Assembly: GCA_029247265.1 (NCBI GenBank)
Contig: JAQWLN010000226.1
Location: 1 to 41,110 of the forward strand
DNA from: Fuerstiella sp.
GTDB taxonomy: Bacteria > Planctomycetota > Planctomycetia > Planctomycetales > Planctomycetaceae
Direction of reading: 5' to 3'
DNA: 41,110 nt
This document shows, one piece after another, positions 8,707 through 16,835 of this stretch. Below the pieces are notes generated by a model. That model did no database searches. It was not told the origin of the DNA and saw only the letters and a program-made list of their open reading frames with translations. Position numbers and translations under genes: made by a program. How positions within the stretch are numbered: position 1 is the first letter of the stretch; each line of letters opens with the position of its first letter.

Positions 8707-9292
8707 TTGAATTTCCTTTCACAAGAGAAACGACGGCCTGAAGAATATTCGCGTAGGTGCCACAGCGACAGATGTTGCCATTCAGCCCAGCGCGGATCTG
8801 CTCTTCCGTGGCGTTCGGATATTTGTTCAGGAACGCTCGCACTGCGACGACAAAACCAGGCGTGCAGAAGCCACACTGCTGAGCATCGTGTTCGACGAAT
8901 GCAGCAGGCACGGCGTCACCGCCAAGACTTTCGCATGTCGTGACTTCCTTACCGGCCACTGCAAGTGCCAGAGTCGTGGAAGCCATCACTGCCTTGCCAC
9001 CAATCAGCACCGTGCTGGCCCCGCTGCTGCCACCGAGACTGACCGGCTTGGCGCCCGTCAGGTCGAACTGGTAACGCAAGACGTCCAGCAGAGTTGTTCG
9101 TGGCTCGACTTTTGCGGTCATCGACTTTCCGTTCACCTTCAAGGTGATGGAAGTTTCGCCGCTGACCACCTGTAAACCCGGTGCGGCGGCTTCCGCTTCT
9201 GTCGATGAAACGACCGTTGAGACCGCGACTGCAGCACCAGAGCCCTTTAAGAACCCACGCCGACTGACGCCTTGGGAGGATTGTTGTGACAT
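8699..9292 (-). CDS. Tat-exported iron-sulfur (small) subunit lacking the plant-type [2Fe-2S] ligands
   Basis: A 197-residue small subunit of a molybdenum hydroxylase. It begins with a twin-arginine signal, SRRGFLKG at residues 10-17, then a hydrophobic Ala/Val run and an AEA-type cleavage region near 33-37. The ferredoxin-like domain keeps the fold signatures (NGKSMTAKVEPRTTLLDVLR, LTGAK), but the four positions that normally hold Cys are Ser85, Ser90, Ser93 and Ser105 (visible as SLGGSSGAS). The C-terminal helical domain keeps its four ligands: Cys140, Cys143 (QQCGFCTPGF) and Cys175, Cys177 (NICRCGTY). So one of two clusters should be missing or altered. The start at 9292 is chosen because it leads directly into the Tat signal; a longer frame to 9445 has no support. 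First gene of the 9292-5420 operon. Confidence 0.92.
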   Translation of the reverse strand: MSQQSSQGVSRRGFLKGSGAAVAVSTVVSSTEAEAAAPGLQVVSGETSITLKVNGKSMTAKVEPRTTLLDVLRYQFDLTGAKPVSLGGSSGASTVLIGGKAVMASTTLALAVAGKEVTTCESLGGDAVPAAFVEHDAQQCGFCTPGFVVAVRAFLNKYPNATEEQIRAGLNGNICRCGTYANILQAVVSLVKGNSNG

Positions 9293-9478
9293 GATGAATC
9301 CGTCAGGTTCAAGCCTATGAAACAGATGGGCGCAGCAATTGCCCAAATCGACCGGAATAAACGTATACGAATCCGGTATCAGATTCAAACAAGTGGCCAC
9401 ATCCCGGGCGTCCGACTGGCTGGCGCCCACTGCTGGGCACGGCAATTCATTGTCGCAGACGTGATACGTTTTCCACGG

Positions 9479-9507
9479 ACGCGGGCATACGCGGGCATAC
9501 GCGGGCC
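9479..9507. repeat. Short tandem repeat, unit acgcgggcat
   Basis: Two perfect copies of the 10-base unit acgcgggcat (9479-9488, 9489-9498) followed by a third copy cut after nine bases with one change. It lies in the 240-base gap between the exported hydroxylase operon and the downstream gene of the exported pair. No function is evident; it may be slippage-prone. Confidence 0.8.
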
Positions 9508-9534
9508 GTTCCTAGGACTTTGAAAATGGATTAG

Positions 9535-10203
9535 TTACTCGATGTCGCCGTCTTCGGCTAACCGCTTACGCAGCCGATTATGGTCCTGACAGCAGGCACA
9601 GGGGCCAGTTTCAAACATCACGATTGCACAGATATCGCACCAGTAATCGACTTCGTACCGCTGCCCGTCGTCGATTTCATAGACCCGCAGAATCTGAAGC
9701 AGCGGCTGTCGATCGTAACGCCGCGCCAGAATCTGCATGTCTTTTTCACGCAGTCGTTCATCCTTGCGAAAAGCTCGGCCTCTCAGGTTTTCAATGATGG
9801 GCAGCAGTTGTCGGTCATTGGTTAGAAGCGCCAGCGAATTCTCGGCAACTTCCGGAACGGTAGAGATGCCGAACTCGCTCTTCAAAGCGGATGCCAGCCA
9901 AACGACCTGTCCCCGAATCAATTCCGTTCGGAACGCTGGCTTACTGTCCGAGCCGTCAGTCAGCCTCGGCACAGGTTTCTCCTGTGATCCGGTTACCTGT
10001 GGGTCGACCGCCTGAGCTGTATCGAATCGTGCAATCTGAGAATAGACAATGCAACAAACGACAAAGCTGACACCGACGACCAGCGTGCGTGTTACCCGAG
10101 TCGCATCGCCTCGGCCTGTATCCGCACATTGAGACGATGCGGTCTCGTTGCGCGACAGGCCGTGTTCGCCCGCAACATGTTCCGTCGAACTATTCTGTGG
10201 CAT
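9535..10203 (-). CDS. Membrane-anchored protein with C-terminal cysteine cluster
   Basis: A 222-residue protein of unknown function. After a polar N-terminus of about 40 residues there is a single transmembrane segment (TLVVGVSFVVCCIVYS), then a linker and a globular domain. Near the C-terminus lies a compact cysteine cluster, WCDICAIVMF then GPCACCQDHNRLRKR, with spacing C-x2-C-x9-C-x-C-C, which looks like a metal site. I recall similar tails in planctomycete proteins without assigned function. The ATG at 10203 is preferred because it follows a GG-rich site and lies inside the end of the preceding gene, overlapping by 14 bases, a sign of translational coupling. The longer frame to 10302 is less likely. 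It forms an exported/membrane pair with 10190-10864. Confidence 0.7.
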   Translation of the reverse strand: MPQNSSTEHVAGEHGLSRNETASSQCADTGRGDATRVTRTLVVGVSFVVCCIVYSQIARFDTAQAVDPQVTGSQEKPVPRLTDGSDSKPAFRTELIRGQVVWLASALKSEFGISTVPEVAENSLALLTNDRQLLPIIENLRGRAFRKDERLREKDMQILARRYDRQPLLQILRVYEIDDGQRYEVDYWCDICAIVMFETGPCACCQDHNRLRKRLAEDGDIE

Positions 10204-10864
10204 GACCGGCGACCACCAGATCAAAAGGAACGTCCTGTGTCTTGTCGCCAGCCGTCCCATTGCCCGTGGTGTGCAGAATCCACCAGTCATGGGATTCGTC
10301 ATGTCGAATCGCCAGCTGCGAGCCGTCAGTTGCTCTCTGCAGACACATCATCGCTGGATGGGTCGAGCCAGCTGCTTCTGCACTCGCCTCCATAAGACCT
10401 TTCACGTCCCACACCTTATCCACGGCATCCTGCTCGACACCGATCATCACCAGAAAATCGCGAGTGGGTGACGTTCCTTCGTGGTTGCCATCGATCGGCT
10501 GTAGACCGAACCTCAGCGTATACCAGCCGCTGCTCACGGATTGGTCGCGGAAGTCTTTGCCTCTTCTGCTGAAGTGGAGCAAACCGATCAGCTGCCCTGG
10601 TACGAACGGATACAGCCGGTCCTCGGTCGTTTTGAACCCGGCTTCCACTGGCCACTGCTTGCAGAACCAGATCTCACAGACGGTGCGACTTGAGCCACGT
10701 TTGACTCGGATGCCCTTGTCCGCAAATTGCTCCCTGAGTTCCCCGGCAACTTCGTCCGCATCCGGGGCAGCGTCAATCAACTCAACACTGTGTTCCTGAC
10801 CTTTCGCTGGCGACAGATTCACGACCAAAAGGAATGCGGCGATTATGGAACTGGTCTTCAACAT
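10190..10864 (-). CDS. Exported conserved hypothetical protein
   Basis: A 224-residue secreted or periplasmic protein of a family I recall from planctomycetes but which has no assigned role. Residues 1-22 form a signal peptide (MLKTSSIIAAFLLVVNLSPAKG). The mature part has features typical of this group: an EIWFCKQWPVEAGF segment, YPFVPGQLIGLLHF, GWYTLRFGLQPIDGNH, TSPTRDFLVMIG and a late SHDWWILHTTGN, suggesting an all-beta fold. GGAGG eight bases before the ATG makes the start secure. It is the first gene of a two-gene unit with the Cys-cluster membrane protein. No link to the neighbouring hydroxylase is shown beyond position and strand. Confidence 0.75.
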   Translation of the reverse strand: MLKTSSIIAAFLLVVNLSPAKGQEHSVELIDAAPDADEVAGELREQFADKGIRVKRGSSRTVCEIWFCKQWPVEAGFKTTEDRLYPFVPGQLIGLLHFSRRGKDFRDQSVSSGWYTLRFGLQPIDGNHEGTSPTRDFLVMIGVEQDAVDKVWDVKGLMEASAEAAGSTHPAMMCLQRATDGSQLAIRHDESHDWWILHTTGNGTAGDKTQDVPFDLVVAGHATE

Positions 10865-11066
10865 TGAATTTTTCCTCCGCCAGTGGCGGTTTTATTGAGC
10901 TAACGCTTGGCAATCGAAACGAACAAAACAGGCACAGCATCAACCACTTACAGATTCATCCGCATCGTGCGGCATTCGACGCCATCAGCTAATGAGTGAT
11001 TTCAGTGAACAGAACCGCCAGAAAATGCCTGTCCGGGATCGCCGAATTTCGGCAAACGGGGGAAGG

Positions 11067-11762
11067 TCAGATACTCTCGGCCAGCTGCAGATCGGCAGCA
11101 TCGACTTCAAATGTGCCCAGGTAGGCTGTGCGGCTGTCCGGAACAGACCAACGTGTCCCCAGTCGCCGAGCCTTCACCTCTCCCTCGATCGTAACACCCG
11201 GAACGAAGCCCTTCAGTCCGGTAAGAGGGGGATAGTATGCCGATTCGTTGGAGCAGATACAGTCACCCTTTCTGGCTTTTCGCGTTTGTAATCGGGCGTA
11301 GTCGCCGATCTCGACACTGGCAGTAATCCTGTCGACGTCGAACTGCATATCGATGTCAGCTCGGTGAACACCGACGATGTCCCTGTCGGCCAGCCCAGTC
11401 TGTAACAGGGCAAAGTTTTTAAGAGCAGTCGTTTTCTGAGGGTCAGCGGCAGAATCAATGATGACGATCGCCTTTTTTGTTTTGGCATTACCCAGCCCCT
11501 TGAAGCCGAGCGTGTGAGAAGCTTTAACAACGACTGCAACGGATTGCCCGGTAAGATCAACACCTGCGAAGTGACCATCTTTGATCTGCCACGTCATGAT
11601 GGCATTCTTGCCTGCGGAACCCACTTCCCCGTTGGCGAAACACGGCCCGGTATATACCTGGCATGTTCGCACTTCGACATAGGTACCACTCACGAGATCC
11701 GCGGCTGGAGCGACGGAAGCGACACCGGCCAATATCATTGAGCTCAGGAATACGGCTCGCAT
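11067..11762 (-). CDS. Exported DUF1326 domain protein
   Basis: A 231-residue protein with a signal peptide (MRAVFLSSMILAGVASVAPA) followed by a DUF1326-like domain, recognised by GTYVEVRTCQVYTGPCFAN near the mature N-terminus and by AVVVKASHTLGFKG-type strands. Paired cysteines occur at the beginning (TCQVYTGPC) and in GDCICSNE near residue 175. The family has no established function. The start at 11762 is set by a clear AGGAG seven bases upstream; an upstream frame extension to 11843 is not needed. It is transcribed alone, flanked by about 200 bases on the 10864 side and 270 bases on the 12033 side. Why it sits inside the hydroxylase island is unclear. Confidence 0.8.
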   Translation of the reverse strand: MRAVFLSSMILAGVASVAPAADLVSGTYVEVRTCQVYTGPCFANGEVGSAGKNAIMTWQIKDGHFAGVDLTGQSVAVVVKASHTLGFKGLGNAKTKKAIVIIDSAADPQKTTALKNFALLQTGLADRDIVGVHRADIDMQFDVDRITASVEIGDYARLQTRKARKGDCICSNESAYYPPLTGLKGFVPGVTIEGEVKARRLGTRWSVPDSRTAYLGTFEVDAADLQLAESI

Positions 11763-12032
11763 GTGAATTCTCCTGTTTGTCGAAATCGAACGAACATAGT
11801 GCAAGGATCGTTCGTCACATAACAAGTTGCTTGTTGGCTTCACGTTCAGACAACGGCCTGCTGCCGTTCAGACGAAGCTTGAACCGCGGCACGGAACTCC
11901 AAACATTCTAGATTCCTGCCCCCTCCCGAGTCCATCGCTTTGCTCCAAATACAGTGCCCAGCGAGTGACTGAGCAATATGGACGGCCCCATATTCGTGAA
12001 ATGAAAGGAATCACTGCCCGCCACCCGGGCTC

Positions 12033-12641
12033 TCACGGCAGTTCGTACTCATTTCGGAGTCGCACATAGTCCTCAGGTGTGTCCACGTCATCAGGATGTT
12101 CGTCCGCCGGCAAGTCCAGCCACTGCACGGAATCGTCGGCGGTCAGGCGGTTGATGCCCTGTTCGGCCCCCAAGTTGAAAACATCAGGCACCAGTGACCA
12201 CGGGAAAGATACCGGGTGTCCGCGGCGGTCCCCGAAACGCGGTACAACGACCGAATCAGTGTCCCTGCTGGCGTCGATCACTCGGTTAATTAATTCAGCA
12301 GTCAGCGTCGGTAAGTCAGCCGGAGCCACCATCCAGAGGTCGGATTCGGCAGGTTCGCAAACGGCAGCAATATGTCGCAGCCCCAGCTGAATTGATCGCT
12401 TCATGTCGTGCGGGTCGTTGTTCGGAATCACCAGATCTGCGTTCGGCCAGCAGCGGCAGGCTTCCTGAAGCTGAAGATCGCCTTTTCGCACGATCACGAC
12501 GACGCGATCTGCCCGACTTTCAGTCCACGCGCGCAGAACATGGTCGATGACAGTCGCACTATTCCACGGCAGAAGAAGCTTGTGCCGGGCTCCCATTCGC
12601 CGACTCTGCCCGGCCGCGGGAATTATTGCAAAACAACTCAT
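12033..12641 (-). CDS. mocA: MocA/MobA-like nucleotidyltransferase, probable molybdopterin cytidylyltransferase
   Basis: A 202-residue GT-A-fold NTP transferase. The N-terminus has the nucleotide-binding AAGQSRRMGARHKLLLP, followed by NDPHDMKRSIQLGL and MVAPADLPTL, and it ends with the family signature DDVDTPEDYVRL. In this family MocA adds CMP to molybdopterin, making the dinucleotide cofactor used by many bacterial hydroxylases, while relatives make other nucleotides. Location between two hydroxylase operons and near xdhC supports the MocA reading. CGGAG seven bases ahead of the ATG at 12641 favours that start over ATG 12662. It is divergent from the second hydroxylase operon, with 114 bases between the starts that should hold both promoters. 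Confidence 0.85.
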   Translation of the reverse strand: MSCFAIIPAAGQSRRMGARHKLLLPWNSATVIDHVLRAWTESRADRVVVIVRKGDLQLQEACRCWPNADLVIPNNDPHDMKRSIQLGLRHIAAVCEPAESDLWMVAPADLPTLTAELINRVIDASRDTDSVVVPRFGDRRGHPVSFPWSLVPDVFNLGAEQGINRLTADDSVQWLDLPADEHPDDVDTPEDYVRLRNEYELP

Positions 12642-12742
12642 CGGGTACTCCGTCCTCTTCATTACATGCTGACCACGAAAATGATAATCAGTCGGGGACT
12701 GATGACAAACGACAGACAACGTGCCAGGATAAAGCCGAACCT

Positions 12743-12748
12743 AGGAGG
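12743..12748 (+). promoter_or_regulatory. Strong Shine-Dalgarno fixing a GTG start
   Basis: AGGAGG seven bases before the GTG at 12756. It decides the start of the FAD subunit, whose open frame otherwise extends 116 codons upstream into the divergent nucleotidyltransferase gene. Confidence 0.85.
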
Positions 12749-12755
12749 ATATCGC

Positions 12756-13628
12756 GTGATCGATTTTGAATATGCCGCCCCCACTGAGCTGGACGAAGCC
12801 ATAAGAAAGCTCGCTGCAGCTGGCGACAGCGGCCGAGTTCTGGCAGGCGGTACCGATATTATAGTCCAGCTTCGAGAAGGTCTGCGGAGTGCAGATCTGG
12901 TTGTGGACGTGAAGAAAATTCCTGGGCTGACTCAGCTGGAGCTCTCCGGTGAGCAGGGCCTGCATCTGGGAGCGAGCGTGTCATGCCGGCAAATCTATGA
13001 CGACCAAAATATCGCAGCCGCATACCCGGGGTTGGCTGATGCGGTGCGCATTATCGGCGGTTGGCAGATTCAAAACCGCGCCAGCGTAGGGGGAAATCTG
13101 TGCAATTCGTCCCCGGCCGCCGATGCGATTCCACCGCTGATTGCATACGGTGCGCAAGCTCAGATCGCCGGGCCAAACGGGCAACGCGTCGTCCCCGTCG
13201 AAGAATTCTGCACGGGCCCCGGTCGTAATATTTTGCAGCAGGGTGAACTGCTGGTCGCCCTGACGCTGCCTTCTCAGCCATCGGGCGCCGGATCAGCCTA
13301 CCAAAGATTCATTCCGCGCAACGAAATGGACATCGCCGTTGCCGGGGCTGCTTCCTGGGTTCACATGGACAAAACCGGCGAACGGATCGAACAGGCGCGG
13401 ATCGCTCTGTCGGCCGTCGCGCCCACGCCCGTGTTCGCCGCCGAGGCTTCTGAGTGGCTGCAGGGCCAGGTCGCCAGTGAAGAAGTGTTTGCCGAGGCAG
13501 GCGAACTGGCCAAACGCGTTGCCACGCCGATCGACGACATGCGGGGCACGGCTGAATACCGCACACACCTGGTCGGCGTACTTACCAAACGAACGCTAGC
13601 CACAGCCTGTGAACGCGCCCGAAAATGA
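12756..13628 (+). CDS. FAD-binding (medium) subunit of second molybdenum hydroxylase
   Basis: A 290-residue CoxM/HcrB-type flavoprotein subunit, first gene of the plus-strand operon. It starts with IDFEYAAPTELDEAIRKL, carries the FAD-binding LAGGTDIIVQLREG (about residues 32-45) and the second FAD loop IGGWQIQNRASVGGNLCNSSPAADA (given here in parts: IGGWQIQNRA, then SVGGNL), and ends with the CO_deh_flav_C domain (RIALSAVAPTP). It has the usual length for the family and no [4Fe-4S] insert. Start at GTG 12756 is fixed by the AGGAGG. The following small subunit begins 68 bases later. Unlike its minus-strand counterpart it lacks the PaoB-like insert, so the two enzymes belong to different subfamilies and are not recent duplicates. 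Confidence 0.92.
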   Translation: MIDFEYAAPTELDEAIRKLAAAGDSGRVLAGGTDIIVQLREGLRSADLVVDVKKIPGLTQLELSGEQGLHLGASVSCRQIYDDQNIAAAYPGLADAVRIIGGWQIQNRASVGGNLCNSSPAADAIPPLIAYGAQAQIAGPNGQRVVPVEEFCTGPGRNILQQGELLVALTLPSQPSGAGSAYQRFIPRNEMDIAVAGAASWVHMDKTGERIEQARIALSAVAPTPVFAAEASEWLQGQVASEEVFAEAGELAKRVATPIDDMRGTAEYRTHLVGVLTKRTLATACERARK

Positions 13629-13696
13629 GACGTCCGACTGTCGATCTTAACATCGCTTGTTTGAATCCATCCTGAAATAAGGAGTTCCTCAGCAAC

Positions 13697-14170
13697 GTGA
13701 AGACACACGTAACAACAACAATTAACCGAGCCACAGTCGAGTTTCTGTGCCAGCCTCGCCAGAGTCTTCTGGAAGTGCTGCGCGATGAACTCTCGCTCAC
13801 CGGCTGTAAAGAAGGCTGCAACAACGGTAACTGCGGCGCATGTACGGTGATGCTGGACGGATTGCCGGTCGACAGTTGCCTTGTGCTGGCGGTGGAAGCC
13901 GAAGGGGCGGTGATTGAAACCGTCGAAGGAATCGCCAAGCAGGGACATTTGCATCCGCTGCAGCAGTGTTTTCTGGAAGGAGCTGCGCTGCAGTGCGGCA
14001 TCTGTACGCCGGGATTCCTGGTGACAGCGAAAGCACTGCTGGAAAAGAACCCGCAGCCGTCCGAACAGGAAATTCGATTCGGTCTGGCAGGCAACCTGTG
14101 CCGCTGCACGGGCTACGACAAGATCGTTCGAGCTGTACAGGCCACATCTAAGGCATCACCGGAGTCTTAA
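13697..14170 (+). CDS. Iron-sulfur (small) subunit of second molybdenum hydroxylase, both clusters intact
   Basis: A 157-residue CoxS/HcrC-type subunit. The plant-type [2Fe-2S] ligands are Cys41, Cys46, Cys49 and Cys61 (GCNNGNCGACT, then VDSC). The second cluster ligands are Cys100, Cys103 (LQCGICTPGF) and Cys135, Cys137 (NLCRCTGYD). No signal peptide is present, so this complex should be cytoplasmic. The GTG at 13697 follows AAGGAG by about 12 bases, a long but usable spacing. It sits between the FAD and molybdopterin subunits in the order common to CO dehydrogenase-like operons. It is a direct comparison for the exported small subunit at 8699-9292, which has lost the first four cysteines. 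Confidence 0.94.
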   Translation: MKTHVTTTINRATVEFLCQPRQSLLEVLRDELSLTGCKEGCNNGNCGACTVMLDGLPVDSCLVLAVEAEGAVIETVEGIAKQGHLHPLQQCFLEGAALQCGICTPGFLVTAKALLEKNPQPSEQEIRFGLAGNLCRCTGYDKIVRAVQATSKASPES

Positions 14171-14233
14171 GACCCTGATCTCTGACAACAGCCGTCACAC
14201 ATCGCTTAAGACAGAGACCGAGGAGAAATCGCT

Positions 14234-16525
14234 GTGAGTACCGAAGTCGCCGACAACACGTCTGACACAGAATCGCCCGCCACGTACAAAGTCATTGGCA
14301 CACGCCCCGTGAGACACGATGGTGCTGACAAGGTGACAGGCAAAGCTGTTTATACTGATGACCTGCACGTGCCCAACATGGTTTTTGGCGCGTTCGTCCG
14401 CAGCCCGCACGCCCATGCCCGCATCGTATCGATCGATACCAGCGAGGCCGAAAAAATGCCGGGAGTGTTGGCCACGTGCACTTCTGCAGACCTGCCCGAC
14501 CCGTGGGACAAGGTCGACAACCTCGGCGAAGGCTGCGTCAATTACGCACACCTGTCCGGCAATGTGCTGGCTCGAAAAAAAGCGTTGTATAAAGGACATG
14601 CAGTCGCCGCTGTAGCGGCCACCGATTCTTACCTGGCCCAGGAAGCCGCCCGACGCATCAAGGTCGAATACGAACCGCTGCCGGCGACGATGAGCGTACA
14701 GGACGCGATGAAAGAAGATGCGCCGCTGCTGCACGACGAACTGATCACACACACGCTGGGTGAAGAACCGGCTCGTCCCAGCAACATCGCCAGTCATATT
14801 CAATTCGAAAAAGGAAACATCGACGAAGGGTTTGCGGCGGCCGACGTCGTCATCGAACGCGAGTTCAAAACCGCCACCGTCCATCAGGGCTACATTGAAC
14901 CACATGTTTCGGTTGCACTGTGGAACGAAGATGGCCGGTTAAAGATCTGGACCGCCACTCAGGGTTCGTTTGTTGTGCGACAGCAAATGGCCGAACTGCT
15001 GAAGATGCCGGTGTCACAGATAACAATCGTTCCGTGCGAAATCGGTGGCGGATTCGGTGGCAAGATCTCAGTCTACGAACAGCCGGTCGCAGCCGTGTTG
15101 AGTCGCAAGTGCGGTCGCCCCGTCAAAATCATGATGCAGCGTGACGAAGTCTTTGAAGCGACCGGACCGACTCCCGCTTCGTTCATGCGTGTCAAACTGG
15201 GCGCGACCAAAGATGGCAGGCTGACGGCAGGAAACGCGTGGCTGGCGTTTGATGCGGGCGCATTTCCTGGTGGCGTCATCGGCCCGGGGGCCATGTGCGT
15301 CTTCAGCTGCTATGACCTGCCACACGCCACGGTCGACGGCTTTGATGTGGTGTTGAACAAACCCAAGACTCAGGCCTATCGGGCTCCGGGATCCACTCAC
15401 GTTGCGTTCGCCACCGAATGCGTCATTGACGAACTGGCGGAACGACTGGAAATCGATCCCATCGAATTTCGCCTGAACAACGCGGCGAAGGAAGGGACGC
15501 GGCGTGTCGACGGCCCTGTCTATCCCCGAGTCGGCCTGGTGGAATGTCTGCAGGCGATTCAGAATAGCGACCACTGGAAGTCGCCGCTGACCGGCCCAAA
15601 TCGCGGACGAGGCGTAGCCTGTGGTTTCTGGTTCAATTGCGGGCTGAAGTCCAGTGTCACCGCTAACGTCAACGCCGATGGCACAGTCACGCTGATTGAA
15701 GGATCCACGGACATCGGTGGCACCCGGACATCGATTGCCATGCAACTGGCCGAAACTCTGGGCATCACCGCAGAAGACGTGATTCCTCAGGTCGTCGACA
15801 CAGACAGTGTCGGTTTTACGGACGTCACGGGCGGCAGCCGAACCACATTTGCCACCGGGCTGGCAGCCCATGAAGCAGCGCTGGATATTCAAGAGCAGAT
15901 GGTCGAACAGGCGGCGAAGATCTGGGAGTGCAGCCAGGACGAGGTCACGGTCGTCAACGGAGTCTATCAAGGCAACGGTAAGTCACTGCCGTTCAAGGAG
16001 CTGGCAGTCGAGGCGGACAAAGTGGGCAGCCCGATCGTTGGTCGCGGAGCCGTTGACCCGCAGGGTTCAACGAATGCGTTTGCCGTGAATCTGGTCGATG
16101 TGGAAGTCGATCCGGAAACCGGAAAAGTCACCATCCTTCGATTCACCGTCTGCCAGGACGCTGGTAAAGCGATTCATCCCAGTTATGTGGAAGGCCAGAT
16201 GCAGGGAGGCTCGGCCCAGGGCATCGGCTGGGCACTTAACGAAGAATATTTCTACGGCGACGACGGCCACATGCGGAACGCCAGCTTCCTGGATTATCGC
16301 ATGCCGACGTGCTACGACCTGCCCATGATTGACACGATCATCGTTGAAGTCCCCAACCCTGATCACCCGTACGGCGTTCGTGGAGTCGGCGAAGTTCCGA
16401 TCGTGCCTCCTCCTCCGGCAATCGCCAACGCGATCTATCGTGCAACCGGCGTTCGCTTCTTTGAGTTGCCGATGTCGCCACCCACAGTCTGGAATGCAAT
16501 TAAGGGGCAGACGACGGGGGATTGA
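14234..16525 (+). CDS. Molybdopterin-binding (large) subunit of second molybdenum hydroxylase
   Basis: A 763-residue large subunit of the xanthine dehydrogenase family. It begins with VIGTRPVRHDGADKVTGKAVYTDD, has cofactor loop GGGFGGK at residues 271-277, active-site loop QAYRAPGSTH from Gln380, GSTDIGGTRT-type pterin contacts and the C-terminal GVGEVP with Glu720 as expected base. The active-site loop lacks the Cys of the CO dehydrogenase AYRCSFR motif, so CO oxidation is unlikely. Xanthine, aldehyde, benzoyl-CoA-type or N-heterocycle substrates remain possible. The GTG start follows GAGGAG by seven bases. The next gene begins three bases after the stop, giving a tight operon with 16529 and then 16836. 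No signal peptide is present. Confidence 0.93.
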   Translation: MSTEVADNTSDTESPATYKVIGTRPVRHDGADKVTGKAVYTDDLHVPNMVFGAFVRSPHAHARIVSIDTSEAEKMPGVLATCTSADLPDPWDKVDNLGEGCVNYAHLSGNVLARKKALYKGHAVAAVAATDSYLAQEAARRIKVEYEPLPATMSVQDAMKEDAPLLHDELITHTLGEEPARPSNIASHIQFEKGNIDEGFAAADVVIEREFKTATVHQGYIEPHVSVALWNEDGRLKIWTATQGSFVVRQQMAELLKMPVSQITIVPCEIGGGFGGKISVYEQPVAAVLSRKCGRPVKIMMQRDEVFEATGPTPASFMRVKLGATKDGRLTAGNAWLAFDAGAFPGGVIGPGAMCVFSCYDLPHATVDGFDVVLNKPKTQAYRAPGSTHVAFATECVIDELAERLEIDPIEFRLNNAAKEGTRRVDGPVYPRVGLVECLQAIQNSDHWKSPLTGPNRGRGVACGFWFNCGLKSSVTANVNADGTVTLIEGSTDIGGTRTSIAMQLAETLGITAEDVIPQVVDTDSVGFTDVTGGSRTTFATGLAAHEAALDIQEQMVEQAAKIWECSQDEVTVVNGVYQGNGKSLPFKELAVEADKVGSPIVGRGAVDPQGSTNAFAVNLVDVEVDPETGKVTILRFTVCQDAGKAIHPSYVEGQMQGGSAQGIGWALNEEYFYGDDGHMRNASFLDYRMPTCYDLPMIDTIIVEVPNPDHPYGVRGVGEVPIVPPPPAIANAIYRATGVRFFELPMSPPTVWNAIKGQTTGD

Positions 16526-16528
16526 CCC

Positions 16529-16786
16529 ATGGCCATCGTATTCATTCCGTCACAACTTCAAAAGCTGACCGGAACCGCGCAGGTTGAAGTCGAAGGAAAC
16601 ACGGTGCGCGAAGTGGTCACGCAGATGGACATACAGTTTCCTGGAATCCAACAACGCCTGTTTGATGACGGGCAGTTGTTGCCAACTCTTCAATTGTCCG
16701 TCGATCACGTCATGACGCGAGTGCTTTCGACCAGCGTCAAGGCCACAACGGAAGTCCATTTTCTGCCGGTCATCGGAGGCGGCTGA
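16529..16786 (+). CDS. MoaD/ThiS-family small sulfur carrier-like protein
   Basis: An 85-residue beta-grasp protein. The sequence VEVEGNTVREVVTQMDIQFP and SVDHVMTRVL follows the MoaD/ThiS pattern, and the C-terminus VIGGG supplies the terminal Gly-Gly needed for adenylation and thiocarboxylation (here with one extra Gly). Members donate sulfur for molybdopterin, thiamin or other products. It begins three bases after the large-subunit stop and is clearly co-transcribed. No MoaE, MoeB or other E1-like partner is in the window, so whether it serves molybdopterin synthesis, sulfuration of this enzyme or a separate sulfur transfer cannot be decided. Confidence 0.85.
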   Translation: MAIVFIPSQLQKLTGTAQVEVEGNTVREVVTQMDIQFPGIQQRLFDDGQLLPTLQLSVDHVMTRVLSTSVKATTEVHFLPVIGGG

Positions 16787-16835
16787 ACAACAGAGCAGCC
16801 CGCCCGCAATGTTCTTTCAGACATCAGGAGCTGCC

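Noticed and set aside
12408..12755. Upstream extension of the second FAD subunit
   Set aside because: It lies antisense to the mocA-like gene and the AGGAGG at 12743 clearly fixes the GTG start at 12756.
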